A stretch of 64,000 bases of DNA from Geomonas agri. GTDB lineage: Bacteria > Desulfobacterota > Desulfuromonadia > Geobacterales > Geobacteraceae. The notes under the pieces are model-generated. The model did no database searches. It saw only the letters and a list, made by a program, of their open reading frames with translations, and was not told the DNA's origin. Below, one piece after another: positions 8,586 to 18,538 of this stretch. How positions within the stretch are numbered: position 1 is the first letter of the stretch; every line of letters starts with the position of its first letter. Position numbers and translations under genes: made by a program. The DNA is taken from contig NZ_JAINZO010000001.1 of NCBI RefSeq assembly GCF_020179605.1, positions 2,541,713-2,605,712 on the forward strand. The letters run 5' to 3'.

Positions 8586-9791
8586 TTACTCCACAGCCCG
8601 AGAACCAGCGTCCCCCCCTTTGCGAAGGGGGGACAGGGGGGATTTGTCTTTATCTGCCATCGCCACGATCTTCCCTCCCTTCTCCAGGAGGAACAGATCG
8701 CCGCGCCAGCGCACCCGGTTGCCGATCAGCGACAGCGCCCACACCCCGAAGGAAAGCCCATCCCTCAACGGCAACAGCCACAGCCAGCGCGGCAGGAGCC
8801 TGTCCTTGACCAGCGATTGGCTGTAGCTGGTGCAGACCAGCGACCGCACCAGGTACAAAAGCGCCGCGGCGCCCCACCCCGCCAGGGAGAATCCTGAGAT
8901 AAGCAGCGCGAGGAGCGCCCCCGGGAACGGCAGCGTGATCCCCGAAGCAAGGTACCCTCCCGGGCGGGAGACCCGCATGGTGCGACCCCAGCGCAGCTGC
9001 CGCGACAGCAGTTCGGCGAGCCTCTCGTCCCCGCGCATCATGCTCTCTACGAAGTAGGGCGACAGTTCCAGCCGGTAGCCGGCCTTGTGAATCATGTTGC
9101 CCAACTGGTAGTCGTCGGCGAGGTAATCGACCAGCGCCTCGAAGCCTCCGATCCGCTCCAGTGCCTCCCGGCGCACCGCCATCGACGCCCCTAGTGCAAA
9201 GGAAAGCCCCTCCAGCTTCAGCGCCGCCATCACGTTGGGAATCATCTCGCAGCAAAAGCCCAGCGCCTCGATGGCACAGCCGGTTCCCGCCACCTGCGAA
9301 CTGCGGTACAGCGAGGTTACCAGCCCGACCTCGGGGTCGGCAAAGGAGGCGCAGACCTGGCGCAGGTACTGATCCTCGACCCTGATGTCGCTGTCGCAGA
9401 CCACCAGAAGGGGGTGCTTCGCCTTGGCGTAGGCATGCATCAGGTTGCACACCTTGTAGTTGGCCCCGTGGATGGCGGGATCGACCACCAGCTCGATGTC
9501 CGTCTCCGGGTAGGTCGTCATCAGCCGCCTGATCACGGCAATGACGGGATCCTCAGGCGAAGCGACCGCAAAAACGATCTGGTAGCAGGGGTAGTCCTGG
9601 CGGCAGAAAGAGGAGAAGTTCTCGAAGCTGTCGCCGTCGAGCCCCCGGACCGGCTTCAGGATGGAAACCGGTGGCGCGTGGTCGGCCAGAGCGACAGGCG
9701 CGGCGAAGAAGCTGCGGCCGCAGAACAGAGTGATGCCGGCGTAGGCCAAGGCAGGTGCAACAGCTAAAAACGGGAGGGCTTCGCGCAGCAT
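8586..9791 (-). CDS. hpnI: Hopanoid biosynthesis glycosyltransferase HpnI
   Basis: HpnI is a GT2 (ceramide glucosyltransferase-like) membrane enzyme that transfers N-acetylglucosamine to bacteriohopanetetrol in hopanoid side-chain synthesis. The 401-residue product shows an N-terminal membrane anchor, the nucleotide-binding DSDIR (about 145), DDYQLG (about 236) and QLRWGRT (about 275, the QxxRW-type motif), then membrane segments at 295-360. ATG 9791 overlaps the stop codon of the preceding methyltransferase (TGATG), so the two are translationally coupled. The last ~24 residues (from MADKDKSPLSPL) are encoded by a C- and G-rich dispersed repeat and are probably not part of the conserved protein. 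Confidence 0.9.
   Translation of the reverse strand: MLREALPFLAVAPALAYAGITLFCGRSFFAAPVALADHAPPVSILKPVRGLDGDSFENFSSFCRQDYPCYQIVFAVASPEDPVIAVIRRLMTTYPETDIELVVDPAIHGANYKVCNLMHAYAKAKHPLLVVCDSDIRVEDQYLRQVCASFADPEVGLVTSLYRSSQVAGTGCAIEALGFCCEMIPNVMAALKLEGLSFALGASMAVRREALERIGGFEALVDYLADDYQLGNMIHKAGYRLELSPYFVESMMRGDERLAELLSRQLRWGRTMRVSRPGGYLASGITLPFPGALLALLISGFSLAGWGAAALLYLVRSLVCTSYSQSLVKDRLLPRWLWLLPLRDGLSFGVWALSLIGNRVRWRGDLFLLEKGGKIVAMADKDKSPLSPLRKGGDAGSRAVE
8614..8642. repeat. Dispersed repeat overlapping the 3' end of hpnI
   Basis: CCCCCCTTTGCGAAGGGGGG followed by ACAGGGGGGAT is a common style of intergenic repeat. Here it lies within the hpnI reading frame and encodes its final residues. Confidence 0.5.
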
Positions 9792-10357
9792 CAGCGGATC
9801 CTTTCGATCAGCACCAGGTACGGTGCCGTGTCGGGGCGGTTCAATTGCCGGTGCCGCCAGACGTTGAATCGGCCCGGGTGCAGCGCGGCAGCCCAGCCTT
9901 CGACGGCGGCCGCTTCCTCCGGGCCGCCAGCGTGACCGGTGTAGAGGGCGACGGTGATGATGCCGCAGGGTGCGAGCAGTTGCGCCGCCTGCCCAAGAGC
10001 GGAGACGGTATTGGCCGGGTCAGTGATCAGGGTGGTGTCGCCGCCGGGAAGGTAGCCGAGATTGAATGCCGCCGCCATGATGCCTTGCGGTACGAACTCG
10101 GCCGTCCGCTCGTGTCCCGCCTCGACGAGCCGCACCTGGGCCAGCCGTCCTTCCCGATCCAGCAGTTCGCGGGTGGCCGAGATGGCGCGCGACTGGACGT
10201 CGAAGGCCCAGACCATCCCCCCCTCCCCGACCAGTTCCGCGAGCAGGAGGGTATCAAGGCCGTTGCCGCAGGTTGCGTCCAGCACCTGGTCTCCCGGTCG
10301 CACCCGCTCCCTCAGGAAGTAATGCGACAGCGGCACCGCCCCGCGCAGCGTCTCCAT
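9791..10357 (-). CDS. Class I SAM-dependent methyltransferase, YtqB/MnmM-like
   Basis: A 188-residue Rossmann methyltransferase. The SAM motif VLDATCGNGLDTLLLAE lies about residues 28-45, AFDVQSRAI is motif II, and FNLGYLPGG (about 100) and TVALYTGHAGG (about 145) match the pattern of the PF06962 family. That family includes Bacillus YtqB, reported as MnmM, which methylates 5-aminomethyl-2-thiouridine at the tRNA wobble position. ATG 10357 is preceded by GAGGAGC. It is coupled to hpnI by a one-base overlap and lies between hpnI and hpnN. A tRNA role is the default; a hopanoid role cannot be excluded from position alone. Confidence 0.8.
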   Translation of the reverse strand: METLRGAVPLSHYFLRERVRPGDQVLDATCGNGLDTLLLAELVGEGGMVWAFDVQSRAISATRELLDREGRLAQVRLVEAGHERTAEFVPQGIMAAAFNLGYLPGGDTTLITDPANTVSALGQAAQLLAPCGIITVALYTGHAGGPEEAAAVEGWAAALHPGRFNVWRHRQLNRPDTAPYLVLIERIR

Positions 10358-10428
10358 GCTTGCTCCTCTTAGAACCTGCTCCTCTTTATAAATCATTGAA
10401 CGCGCTTCGTGGCATTGGCGTCAGGTCT

Positions 10429-13077
10429 TTATTTTTTTGCCGCCAGCGTGAGCACCGCCGGCAGCGTCACCATGAACGCTATCTGGCAGGCAACCATCCC
10501 CAGCGACATCACCGCCCCGATGCTGAACACCCCCTGGTGCCGCGCCACCATGAGCGCCCCGAAACTGGCCATGATGGTCAGCGTGTTCAACAGCACCCCG
10601 ACCCCGGTGGAGCTCAGGATCACACCCGCGGCACTCCCCTCCTCGCGCCGGTACCGGTTGATGATGTAGATCCCGGAGTCGACCGCGATCCCCAATACCA
10701 ACGGCATCACGATGATGTTGGCCGAGTTGAAACTGATGCCGAAGAGCCACATGCCGCTCACCATGAACAAAAGCCCCACCAGTAGCGGGACCAGCCCGAT
10801 CAGCGCGAATTTCACACTCCTAAAGGCGAGCAGCAGGATCCCGACGATGGCCACGAAGGCGTAGATGAAGGCGAGGCGATAAGAATCGCGCATGATGGTC
10901 ATGGACTCGTAGACCATCACCGGCTCCCCGGTGGCATGCGGTTCCACGCTTCTCACCTCGTCGATGAAGGTCTTGAGCGGTTCGCGGTTGAAGATCTCCC
11001 CCTTGGGAGCGACCTGCAACATCAGCTTCCCGGTTTTCCCCACGAAACGGGAACGGAGTTCCTTCGGTACGTCCGCCTCGGTCACCGGCTTGGCCGTGAG
11101 ACTCTGCTTGAGAAGCTCGATCTTGGCCGGGAGGTCCTTGAACATCCCCCCCTGGAAATCCTGGAGCATCCCCACCGCGTTCTTGTCCCGCTCCTTTTCC
11201 AGCCCGGCAAAAAACTTGTCCAGGGTCGCCACGAAGGCCGCCGCCTGCTTCGCTTCCGGGCGCCGCTCCTTCTCCAGCCGCTCCTTGAGCGCGACCGCGG
11301 CGTTCCTAAAGGCCTCGAAGACCTTGGGAAGCTCCATGAGCGAGAGGTTTTCCTCGTACGGTGCCGGCTTCACGTCGGCAAGCTCCCGTTGCAGCGCGGC
11401 CAGTTCCGCGAGCTTTTCCGGCTGGTGGTCCGGCACCAACGTGTTCAGGCTCACCACGTGGTCCACGCTCGGCAGCCGCTCCAGCTTGGCCGTTTTCGCC
11501 TGGGCGTCGGCGGCGTTATCGGCCATGACCACGGCGAAGTAGCCGCTGTTCTCCTTGCTTCTCATCAGCTTGTAGGCGTAGGTAACCGACTCCAGCCCCT
11601 TGGCCTGCAGGTTCATCAGGTTGTAGTCGAAGGAGACCCGTGACAGGGGATAGAGCGAGGCGACGCACAGCGCCAGGGTCAGGGCGATGACCAGCCGGGG
11701 ACGGTCGAAGAGGAGCCGGGACAGCGCCCCGTGCTCGCTGGGGCGTGCCGTGGCGGCGGCGGTGCGTACCTTGCGGTAGCGCGCGAGGAGCACCAGCAAC
11801 GCGGGGAGCACGGTGAAGGTGACCAGGACGCAGATGACGACCCCGCCGGCCGCGATGATGCCCAGTTCGGCGATGCCGCGGAAGTCGGTGAAGACGAAGG
11901 TGAGGAAGGCGGCGGCGACGGTGGCCGCGGCCATGATGATGGCCCACGTGTTCCTGGTCACCCCTGTTTCCAGGGCAACCATTTCACCCGCCCCCAGTTG
12001 CAACTCCTCCTGGTAGCGCAGCACCACCTGGATGCCGTACTCGATACCGATGCCGATCAACATCACGGCAAACACCATGGAGAGTATGTTCAGGTGGCCG
12101 ACCGCGACGGTGGCGAACCCGAACGAGAGGGAGATGGCGACCAGCAGGGAAACCATGGCGGCAAAGACGTTGAGGACGCCGCGGAAGGCGAACAGGAGCA
12201 GGACCACCGTCAGCACCAGGGAAACCACGGTCGCCAGGGTGATGTCCTTCTCGCTGGTGGTCATCTCCTCGTGCTCGAGGACCGGGGTCCCGGTGAGCCC
12301 CACGCTGATCCCCTTGTATTCGGGCAGCGCCTTCAGGCGTGCCACCTCGGCGCGGACCACGGCTATGGCCGCCTTGGCGGGGACGAATCCCGCCATGTCC
12401 CGTACCGGGAGCGCGGTCAGTATCTGCTGGCGCCCGGCGCGCGCGAAGGCGGAATCCTGGTTCATGAAGACGCTTTCCATCGAGGGAGCGCTCCCCTTCC
12501 CGGTCCCGAAACTGGTGAAACCGGCGCCCAGCTTGTCCAGCATGAACATGATGCCCGGCAGCTGCTTCTCGTCGCCGGCCAGGTAGCGGTCGATGCTCCC
12601 GGTCATGTGGGTGAAAAGGGTCTGCACCGAGGGGGACGCAGAGAGCGCCCGCAAGGCTGGCGCCGCAAGGGTCAGGTTGCGGCGCAATTCCTTTATCTCG
12701 TCCAACGACATGAACAGCAGACCGTTGTCGCGGAAATAGGGGAGCGCGAAAGGATAGAAGACATCGGAGAAGTGAGCCCTGTCCTTGGCGAGCGTGTCGT
12801 GCAGGCGCGTGCCGAACTCTCCCACCTTCTCGGCATCCTGCCCCTCGATCACCACCACGATATCCTCCATGCTGCCGAACTCGGCTCGGAAGGCGCGGTA
12901 GTCGCGGTTGAAGGAGGTGTTCTGCGGCATCAGGTCATCGCGCCCGGTGAGAAACTCCATGCGCTGCGCAGTGAGCCAGATCGATAATGCCGAGACAATA
13001 AGTGCCAGGGTCAGCACCAGCCAGGGGCGGCGCGCCGCGAGGGAGAAGAGCAGGCTAGGTTTTGGGGCTTCATTCAT
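10429..13077 (-). CDS. hpnN: Hopanoid-associated RND transporter HpnN
   Basis: An 882-residue MMPL/RND-type inner-membrane transporter with the 1+5+1+5 helix plan: helix 1 at about 20-38, a large periplasmic loop, five helices at about 240-400, helix 7 near 455, a second loop, then five helices from about 720 to the end. GIGIEYGIQVVLRY and GIAVDSGIYIINRYRRE are the paired fourth-helix motifs. HpnN moves hopanoids to the outer membrane in Rhodopseudomonas. ATG 13077 (MNEAPKPS) is chosen over the upstream in-frame ATG at 13143 because the extra residues look non-coding. It is divergent from shc, with a shared 232-bp control region. Confidence 0.9.
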   Translation of the reverse strand: MNEAPKPSLLFSLAARRPWLVLTLALIVSALSIWLTAQRMEFLTGRDDLMPQNTSFNRDYRAFRAEFGSMEDIVVVIEGQDAEKVGEFGTRLHDTLAKDRAHFSDVFYPFALPYFRDNGLLFMSLDEIKELRRNLTLAAPALRALSASPSVQTLFTHMTGSIDRYLAGDEKQLPGIMFMLDKLGAGFTSFGTGKGSAPSMESVFMNQDSAFARAGRQQILTALPVRDMAGFVPAKAAIAVVRAEVARLKALPEYKGISVGLTGTPVLEHEEMTTSEKDITLATVVSLVLTVVLLLFAFRGVLNVFAAMVSLLVAISLSFGFATVAVGHLNILSMVFAVMLIGIGIEYGIQVVLRYQEELQLGAGEMVALETGVTRNTWAIIMAAATVAAAFLTFVFTDFRGIAELGIIAAGGVVICVLVTFTVLPALLVLLARYRKVRTAAATARPSEHGALSRLLFDRPRLVIALTLALCVASLYPLSRVSFDYNLMNLQAKGLESVTYAYKLMRSKENSGYFAVVMADNAADAQAKTAKLERLPSVDHVVSLNTLVPDHQPEKLAELAALQRELADVKPAPYEENLSLMELPKVFEAFRNAAVALKERLEKERRPEAKQAAAFVATLDKFFAGLEKERDKNAVGMLQDFQGGMFKDLPAKIELLKQSLTAKPVTEADVPKELRSRFVGKTGKLMLQVAPKGEIFNREPLKTFIDEVRSVEPHATGEPVMVYESMTIMRDSYRLAFIYAFVAIVGILLLAFRSVKFALIGLVPLLVGLLFMVSGMWLFGISFNSANIIVMPLVLGIAVDSGIYIINRYRREEGSAAGVILSSTGVGVLLNTLTIMASFGALMVARHQGVFSIGAVMSLGMVACQIAFMVTLPAVLTLAAKK

Positions 13078-13244
13078 AGTATCATTGACCTTTTCCGCAC
13101 ATAAAATTAAGCCCCAGCAACCTAGCACACACCGGCCGCACAATCAACTGCACCGACCAAAATCCCTGTTTTCATTAGGAAAAAAATCAAGTCACCGGAA
13201 AAAACAGTGTACCTTTTGTCAAATCCATGGTAGATTTCCAGCCT

Positions 13245-13269
13245 TGTAACTATGAGTAAAGCAGTTACA
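13245..13269. promoter_or_regulatory. Inverted repeat ahead of shc, possible operator
   Basis: TGTAACT (13245-13251) and AGTTACA (13263-13269) form a perfect 7-bp inverted repeat with 11 bases between, in the hpnN-shc divergent gap and about 40 bp before shc. The size suits a dimeric regulator. No family is recognised. Confidence 0.3.
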
Positions 13270-13309
13270 CTGAGTTAATTAGCACCAATCCGGCAGAAAG
13301 GAGTATGTG

Positions 13310-15352
13310 GTGACGTCCCCCTTCAAGCACCCCATATCACATGCACTCACCTCATTCAGCGGCACCGTTAGTGAGCCGGAGTTGAACGTCGAACACAAGG
13401 CAGGGGCAACGGTCCACCAGTTCCCCCCCGCTCTCTGGAAGAGTAAACCGGGCAAGGCAAAGAGCCCTCTTGACCTCGCCATTGAAGGAAGCCGCGACTT
13501 CTTCTTCCGTGAACAGCTCCCCAAAGGATATTGGTGGGCCGAGCTGGAATCCAATGTCACCATCACCGCAGAATATATAATGCTGCTCCATTTCCTCGGG
13601 CTGGTCGATCACGAGCGCGAGCGCAAGATGAGCAACTACCTCCTCTCCAAGCAGACCGAGGAGGGATTCTGGACCATCTATTACGGCGGACCGGGCGACC
13701 TTTCCACCACCGTCGAGGCCTACTTCGCCTTGAAGCTCGCGGGCTACCCGGCCGAGCACCCGGCGCTCCAGAAGGCGCGCGCCTTCATCCTCTCCAAGGG
13801 TGGGGTGATCAAGTCCCGCGTCTTTACCAAGATCTTCCTGGCCCTGTTTGGCGAGTTCGACTGGCTGGGCGTGCCCAGCATGCCGGTGGAGCTGAACCTG
13901 CTCCCCAACTGGGCCTACATCAACATCTACGAATTCTCCAGCTGGGCCCGGGCCACCATCATCCCGCTCTCCATCGTGATGTACAAGCGGCCGGTGCACA
14001 AACTCCCCCCCGCGCAGCGCGTACAGGAACTGTTCGTGCGGCCGCCACGCGCCATCGACTACACCTTCACCAAGGAAGAAGGGATCTTCACCTGGAAAAA
14101 CTTCTTCATCGGCCTGGACCACATGCTCAAGGTCTACGAGCGCAGCCCCATCCGCCCCTTCCACAAGCGGGCCATGGCCAAGGCCGAGGAATGGGTGCTG
14201 GAACACCAGGAGGAATCCGGTGACTGGGGCGGCATCCAGCCGGCCATGCTGAACGCGGTGCTGGCGCTGAGCGTCCTGGGCTACGAGAACGAGCATCCGG
14301 CGGTGGCCCAGGGGCTGAAGGCGCTGGAGCACTTTTGCATCGAGACTGAGGAGCAGTTGGTGCTCCAGTCCTGCGTCTCGCCGGTGTGGGATACGGCACT
14401 TGCCCTGAAGGCCCTGGTCGACGCCGGCGTGCCGTCCGACCACCCCTCGCTGGTGAAGGGCGCACAGTGGCTTTTGGAGCGCGAAGTGAGGCGCCCGGGC
14501 GATTGGAAGATCAAGTCCCCCGACCTCGAGCCGGGCGGCTGGGCGTTCGAATTTCTGAACGACTGGTATCCGGACGTCGATGACTCCGGCTTCGTCATGA
14601 TCGCCCTGAAGGGGATCGAGGTGAAGGACCGCAAGGCGCTCGACGGCGCGGTGAAGAGGGGCATCACCTGGTGCCTGGGGATGCAGAGCAAAAACGGGGG
14701 CTGGGGCGCCTTCGACAAGGACAACACCAGGCACATCCTGAACAAGATCCCGTTCGCCGACCTTGAGGCGCTCATCGACCCGCCCACCGCCGATCTCACC
14801 GGCCGGATGCTGGAGTTGATGGGGACCTTCGACTATCCCATCACCTACCCGGCGGCGCAGCGCGCCCTGGAATTCCTGAAGAAGAACCAGGAGCCGGAAG
14901 GTCCCTGGTGGGGGCGCTGGGGGGTCAACTACCTCTACGGTACCTGGAGCGTACTGTGCGGCCTTGCCGCCATCGGCGAGGACATGCAGCAGCCCTACAT
15001 CAAGAAGGCGGTCAACTGGATCAAGTCGCGCCAGAACATCGACGGCGGCTGGGGCGAGACCTGCGAGTCCTACCACGACGCCACCTTGGCGGGGATGGGA
15101 GAGAGCACGGCATCGCAGACCGGCTGGGCCCTTTTGAGTCTCATGGCGGCCGGCGAGGCCCACTCCTCCACCGTGGTGCGCGGCATCCAGTACCTGATCT
15201 CGACCCAGAAGCAGGACGGCACCTGGGACGAAACGCAGTACACCGGGACCGGGTTCCCCAAGTACTTCATGATCAAGTATCACATCTACCGCAACTGCTT
15301 CCCGCTCATGGCGCTGGGGACCTACCGCACCCTCACCGGCGCGGCGGAGTAG
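13310..15352 (+). CDS. shc: Squalene-hopene cyclase
   Basis: This enzyme cyclises squalene to hopene, the committed step of hopanoid synthesis, at the inner membrane. The 680-residue product has the catalytic acid motif DVDD (in YPDVDDSGF, about 422) and several QW repeats (QEESGDWGG, QSKNGGWGAF, QNIDGGWGE, QKQDGTWDE) that brace the alpha/alpha barrels. I place the start at GTG 13310, six bases after GAAAGGAG; GTG 13307 is only three bases away from it. An ATG at 13305 in another frame gives only ATG-TGG-TGA. The gene leads an apparent operon with hpnA nine bases downstream. Confidence 0.95.
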   Translation: MTSPFKHPISHALTSFSGTVSEPELNVEHKAGATVHQFPPALWKSKPGKAKSPLDLAIEGSRDFFFREQLPKGYWWAELESNVTITAEYIMLLHFLGLVDHERERKMSNYLLSKQTEEGFWTIYYGGPGDLSTTVEAYFALKLAGYPAEHPALQKARAFILSKGGVIKSRVFTKIFLALFGEFDWLGVPSMPVELNLLPNWAYINIYEFSSWARATIIPLSIVMYKRPVHKLPPAQRVQELFVRPPRAIDYTFTKEEGIFTWKNFFIGLDHMLKVYERSPIRPFHKRAMAKAEEWVLEHQEESGDWGGIQPAMLNAVLALSVLGYENEHPAVAQGLKALEHFCIETEEQLVLQSCVSPVWDTALALKALVDAGVPSDHPSLVKGAQWLLEREVRRPGDWKIKSPDLEPGGWAFEFLNDWYPDVDDSGFVMIALKGIEVKDRKALDGAVKRGITWCLGMQSKNGGWGAFDKDNTRHILNKIPFADLEALIDPPTADLTGRMLELMGTFDYPITYPAAQRALEFLKKNQEPEGPWWGRWGVNYLYGTWSVLCGLAAIGEDMQQPYIKKAVNWIKSRQNIDGGWGETCESYHDATLAGMGESTASQTGWALLSLMAAGEAHSSTVVRGIQYLISTQKQDGTWDETQYTGTGFPKYFMIKYHIYRNCFPLMALGTYRTLTGAAE

Positions 15353-15361
15353 CGGCCGGAT

Positions 15362-16354
15362 ATGAAAGCCTTCGTCACCGGAGCCACCGGCTTCATCGGC
15401 GCGAGCATCGTGCGCGAGCTCCTGAAGGATGGCTGCCAGGTACGCGTGCTGGTGCGCCCCGGCTCGGACCGGCGCAACCTGGCCGGGCTCGACCTGGAAC
15501 TGCACGAGGGGGATCTCTCCGAGCGCGAGCCGCTGGTCAGGGCACTGTCCGGATGTGACCTCCTCTTCCACGCCGCCGCCGACTACCGGCTCTGGACGCG
15601 GACGCCGCAAGCGATGTACGACGCCAACGTGCTGGGCACCCGCAACATCCTTTCCGCCGCACTCGCCGCGGGCGTTGGCAGGGTCGTCTACACCAGCAGC
15701 GTGGGGACGCTGGGCAACCCCGGCGATGGCACCCCCGGTACCGAGGAGACCCCGGTCGATTTCGTCGACATGGTCGGCGATTACAAGAAGAGCAAGTTCC
15801 TCGCCGAGCGTGCCGCCGAGTCATACCTGGAGAAGGGGCTGCCGCTGGTGATTGTGAACCCGTCCACCCCGGTCGGGCCGATGGACGTGAAGCCGACGCC
15901 GACGGGAAAGATCATCGTCGATTTCCTGAACGGCAAGATGCCCGCCTACCTCGACACCGGCTTGAACCTGATCGACGTCGAGGCATGTGCGCGGGGGCAC
16001 CTGCTGGCGGCCCAGAAAGGAAGGATCGGGCAGAAGTACATCCTGGGGAACCGCAACCTCACCATGGCGCAGATCTTCGAGATGCTCTCGGCGCTCACCG
16101 GGCTGAAGGCGCCGCGGGTGAAGCTTCCCTACTACCCGGTCCTCATGGCCGCCTATGCCAACCATGCGCTCTCCGCGGTGACCGGGCGCGAACCGCTCAT
16201 CCCGCTGGCGGGGGTGCAGATGGCGAGAAAATTCATGTATTTCGATTCCGGCAAGGCGCAAGCAGAGCTGGGGTTGCCGCAGACTCCCGTTGAAGACGCC
16301 CTGGAGCGCGCGGTGAAGTGGTTCAAAGACAACGGCTATGCCCCTTCGCCCTAA
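15362..16354 (+). CDS. hpnA: Hopanoid-associated sugar epimerase HpnA
   Basis: A 330-residue extended short-chain dehydrogenase. The NAD(P)-binding GATGFIGASIV lies at residues 7-17, the catalytic Ser region is YTSSVGTLG (about 117), and YKKSK (about 141) is the YxxxK pair. The name comes from constant association with hopanoid genes; the exact substrate is not proven, though a role in nucleotide-sugar or side-chain modification is assumed. It begins nine bases after shc. The 154 bp to dxs contain repeat-like segments but no terminator, so the operon may continue. Confidence 0.92.
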   Translation: MKAFVTGATGFIGASIVRELLKDGCQVRVLVRPGSDRRNLAGLDLELHEGDLSEREPLVRALSGCDLLFHAAADYRLWTRTPQAMYDANVLGTRNILSAALAAGVGRVVYTSSVGTLGNPGDGTPGTEETPVDFVDMVGDYKKSKFLAERAAESYLEKGLPLVIVNPSTPVGPMDVKPTPTGKIIVDFLNGKMPAYLDTGLNLIDVEACARGHLLAAQKGRIGQKYILGNRNLTMAQIFEMLSALTGLKAPRVKLPYYPVLMAAYANHALSAVTGREPLIPLAGVQMARKFMYFDSGKAQAELGLPQTPVEDALERAVKWFKDNGYAPSP

Positions 16355-16490
16355 AGGGCTACGGGGCACAAGTGTCCCTTTGCCGTAAAGGCTACGGACC
16401 GTAAGACGTGGCCAAGGGTTTCGGGTTTTAAACGGTTTTTCAGAAGTTTCAGATGTTCTCCGTGGCCAATGGTTTTGTTCTTTAATCGTA
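16355..16490. repeat. Short repeat-like intergenic segments between hpnA and dxs
   Basis: The phrases CTAAAGGGCTACGG and GTAAAGGCTACGG recur 40 bases apart, and GTGGCCAAGGGTTT (about 16407) recurs as GTGGCCAATGGTTT (about 16462). These look like decayed dispersed repeats; no gene is visible. Confidence 0.35.
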
Positions 16491-16508
16491 GGGTTCTCAA
16501 GGAGATCC

Positions 16509-18416
16509 ATGTACACACTGCTCAGCAAGATAAACGGTCCCGACGACCTGAAGAAGCTGGATGCCGAGGAGCTGGTGCTGCTCGCTGACGAGGTGCGCGG
16601 CTTCCTCATGGATACGGTGGCGAAGACCGGCGGACACCTGGCCTCCAACCTGGGCGTCGTCGAGCTCAGCATCGCTTTGCACTACTGTTTCGACTCCCCC
16701 AAAGACAACATCGTCTGGGACGTCGGCCACCAGGCCTACACCCACAAGATCCTCACCGGGCGCCGCGACAGCTTCCACACCCAGCGCTGCTACAAGGGGA
16801 TCAGCGGCTTTCCCAAGCGCTCCGAGTCCCCCCACGACGCCTTCGGCGCCGGCCACTCCTCCACCTCGATTTCGGCCGGGCTCGGCCTTGCCGTGGCCCA
16901 CACGCTGAAGGGCGACAACGCCCGTGTCATCTCGGTGATAGGGGATGGCTCGCTCACCGGCGGCATGGCGCTGGAAGCCCTCAACCAGGCCGGGCACCTG
17001 AAGAAGAACCTGATCGTGGTCCTAAACGACAACGAGATGTCCATCTCCAAGAACGTAGGCGCCCTCTCCTCCTTCATCTCCCGCAAGATGACCGGCACCT
17101 ACTACCGCAGCCTCAAGAAGGAGATGGAGGGACTTTTGGCCGGCATCCCGGCCATCGGCGGCAACATCCTGCACTTTGCCAAGAAGGCGGAGAACTCACT
17201 CAAGGGATTCCTCACCCCGGGGACGCTCTTCGAGGCGCTCGGCTTCGAGTACGTCGGCCCCATCGCCGGGCACGACATCCCCACCCTCCTTGGAGTACTG
17301 GAGAACGTGAAGCGGCTGGAAGGCCCGATCCTGCTGCACGTCATGACCAAGAAGGGGAAAGGCCATGGTCCGGCCGAGGACATGCCGGACAAGTACCACG
17401 GCGTGGCCCCCACCAAGCCCGCCAGTGCTACCCCGAGCAAGCAGGCTCCCCCCTCGTATACCAGCGTCTTCGGTAACACCCTGGTCAAGCTGGGAGAAAA
17501 GGACGAGAAGATCCTGGCCATCACCGCGGCCATGCCCGACGGCACCGGGCTCACCCCGTTCGGGGAACGGTTCCCGGACCGGTTCTTCGACGTCGGCATC
17601 GCCGAGCAGCACGCCCTGACCTTCGCGGCGGGGCTCGCGGTGGAAGGGTTCCGCCCGGTCGCCGCCATCTACTCGACCTTCACCCAGCGCGCCTATGACC
17701 AGATCTTCCACGACATCTGCCTGCAGAAGCTCCCGGTGACCCTGGCTCTTGACCGCGCCGGCCTGGTTGGCGACGACGGCCCGACCCACCACGGCGCCTT
17801 CGACATCTCGTACCTGCGCCACCTCCCCGAGCTCACCGTCATGGCCCCCAAGGACGAGAACGAGCTGCAGCACATGCTGAAAACCGCTATCTACCTGGGC
17901 CGCCCGGTCTCGCTACGCTACCCGCGCGGCGCCGGATTCGGCGTGGCTATGGACAAGGAGCTGAAGTCGCTCGAAGTCGGCAAGGGGGAACTGCTGGTCG
18001 AGGGAACCGACCTGACCCTGGTCGCCATCGGCTCCACCGTCTATCCTGCGCTGGAGGCCGCCGCCATCCTGAAGCAGAAGGGCATCTTCGCCTCCGTGAT
18101 CAATGCCCGTTTCGTGAAGCCCTTGGACCGCGACCTGATCCTTGCCGAGGCCGGACGCACCGGCTGCGTCGTTACCGTCGAGGAGAACGCCCTTCTGGGC
18201 GGATTCGGCAGCGCCGTCCTCGAGGCGGTAGCCGACGCGGGTCTCACCGGGGTGCGGGTGAAGCGGATCGGCATCCCCGACAGCTTCGTCGAACAGGGAA
18301 GCCAGGCCCAGCTGCGCGCCGACCTTGGGCTCGACGGCGCCGGCATCGCCGCCACCTGCCAGGCCTTCCTCAAGGGAGCCGGCAGCATTCATCCGCAACT
18401 AACCGTGGTAAAGTAG
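16509..18416 (+). CDS. dxs: 1-deoxy-D-xylulose-5-phosphate synthase
   Basis: DXS condenses pyruvate and glyceraldehyde 3-phosphate using thiamine diphosphate, the first step of the MEP isoprenoid pathway, and so supplies precursors for squalene and hopanoids. The 635-residue product has normal length. [18 protein letters not shown] (about 142-160) is the thiamine/Mg motif, [14 protein letters not shown] (about 362) holds the cofactor-activating Glu, and [16 protein letters not shown] (about 416) is characteristic. AAGGAGATCC precedes ATG. Location inside the hopanoid cluster suggests a copy dedicated to, or coexpressed with, hopanoid synthesis. Confidence 0.97.
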   Translation: MYTLLSKINGPDDLKKLDAEELVLLADEVRGFLMDTVAKTGGHLASNLGVVELSIALHYCFDSPKDNIVWDVGHQAYTHKILTGRRDSFHTQRCYKGISGFPKRSESPHDAFGAGHSSTSISAGLGLAVAHTLKGDNARVISVIGDGSLTGGMALEALNQAGHLKKNLIVVLNDNEMSISKNVGALSSFISRKMTGTYYRSLKKEMEGLLAGIPAIGGNILHFAKKAENSLKGFLTPGTLFEALGFEYVGPIAGHDIPTLLGVLENVKRLEGPILLHVMTKKGKGHGPAEDMPDKYHGVAPTKPASATPSKQAPPSYTSVFGNTLVKLGEKDEKILAITAAMPDGTGLTPFGERFPDRFFDVGIAEQHALTFAAGLAVEGFRPVAAIYSTFTQRAYDQIFHDICLQKLPVTLALDRAGLVGDDGPTHHGAFDISYLRHLPELTVMAPKDENELQHMLKTAIYLGRPVSLRYPRGAGFGVAMDKELKSLEVGKGELLVEGTDLTLVAIGSTVYPALEAAAILKQKGIFASVINARFVKPLDRDLILAEAGRTGCVVTVEENALLGGFGSAVLEAVADAGLTGVRVKRIGIPDSFVEQGSQAQLRADLGLDGAGIAATCQAFLKGAGSIHPQLTVVK

Positions 18417-18446
18417 CAGCGTTTTCGTTACACTCAGGCAGCTAAC

Positions 18447-18487
18447 GCGGGACAGGCTGAAAGCTTCATCTCCTCGGCCTGTCCCGC
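18447..18487. other. Perfect 11-bp inverted repeat between dxs and hpnH
   Basis: GCGGGACAGGC (18447-18457) and GCCTGTCCCGC (18477-18487) enclose a 19-base loop. There is no T-run straight after it, so it is not a standard terminator; it may be an mRNA processing or stability structure in the operon. Confidence 0.45.
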
Positions 18488-18538
18488 AGCCGTCTTTATC
18501 AGTCGTCAACCAAAGAACAGCCGGAAGGATACTCTACA

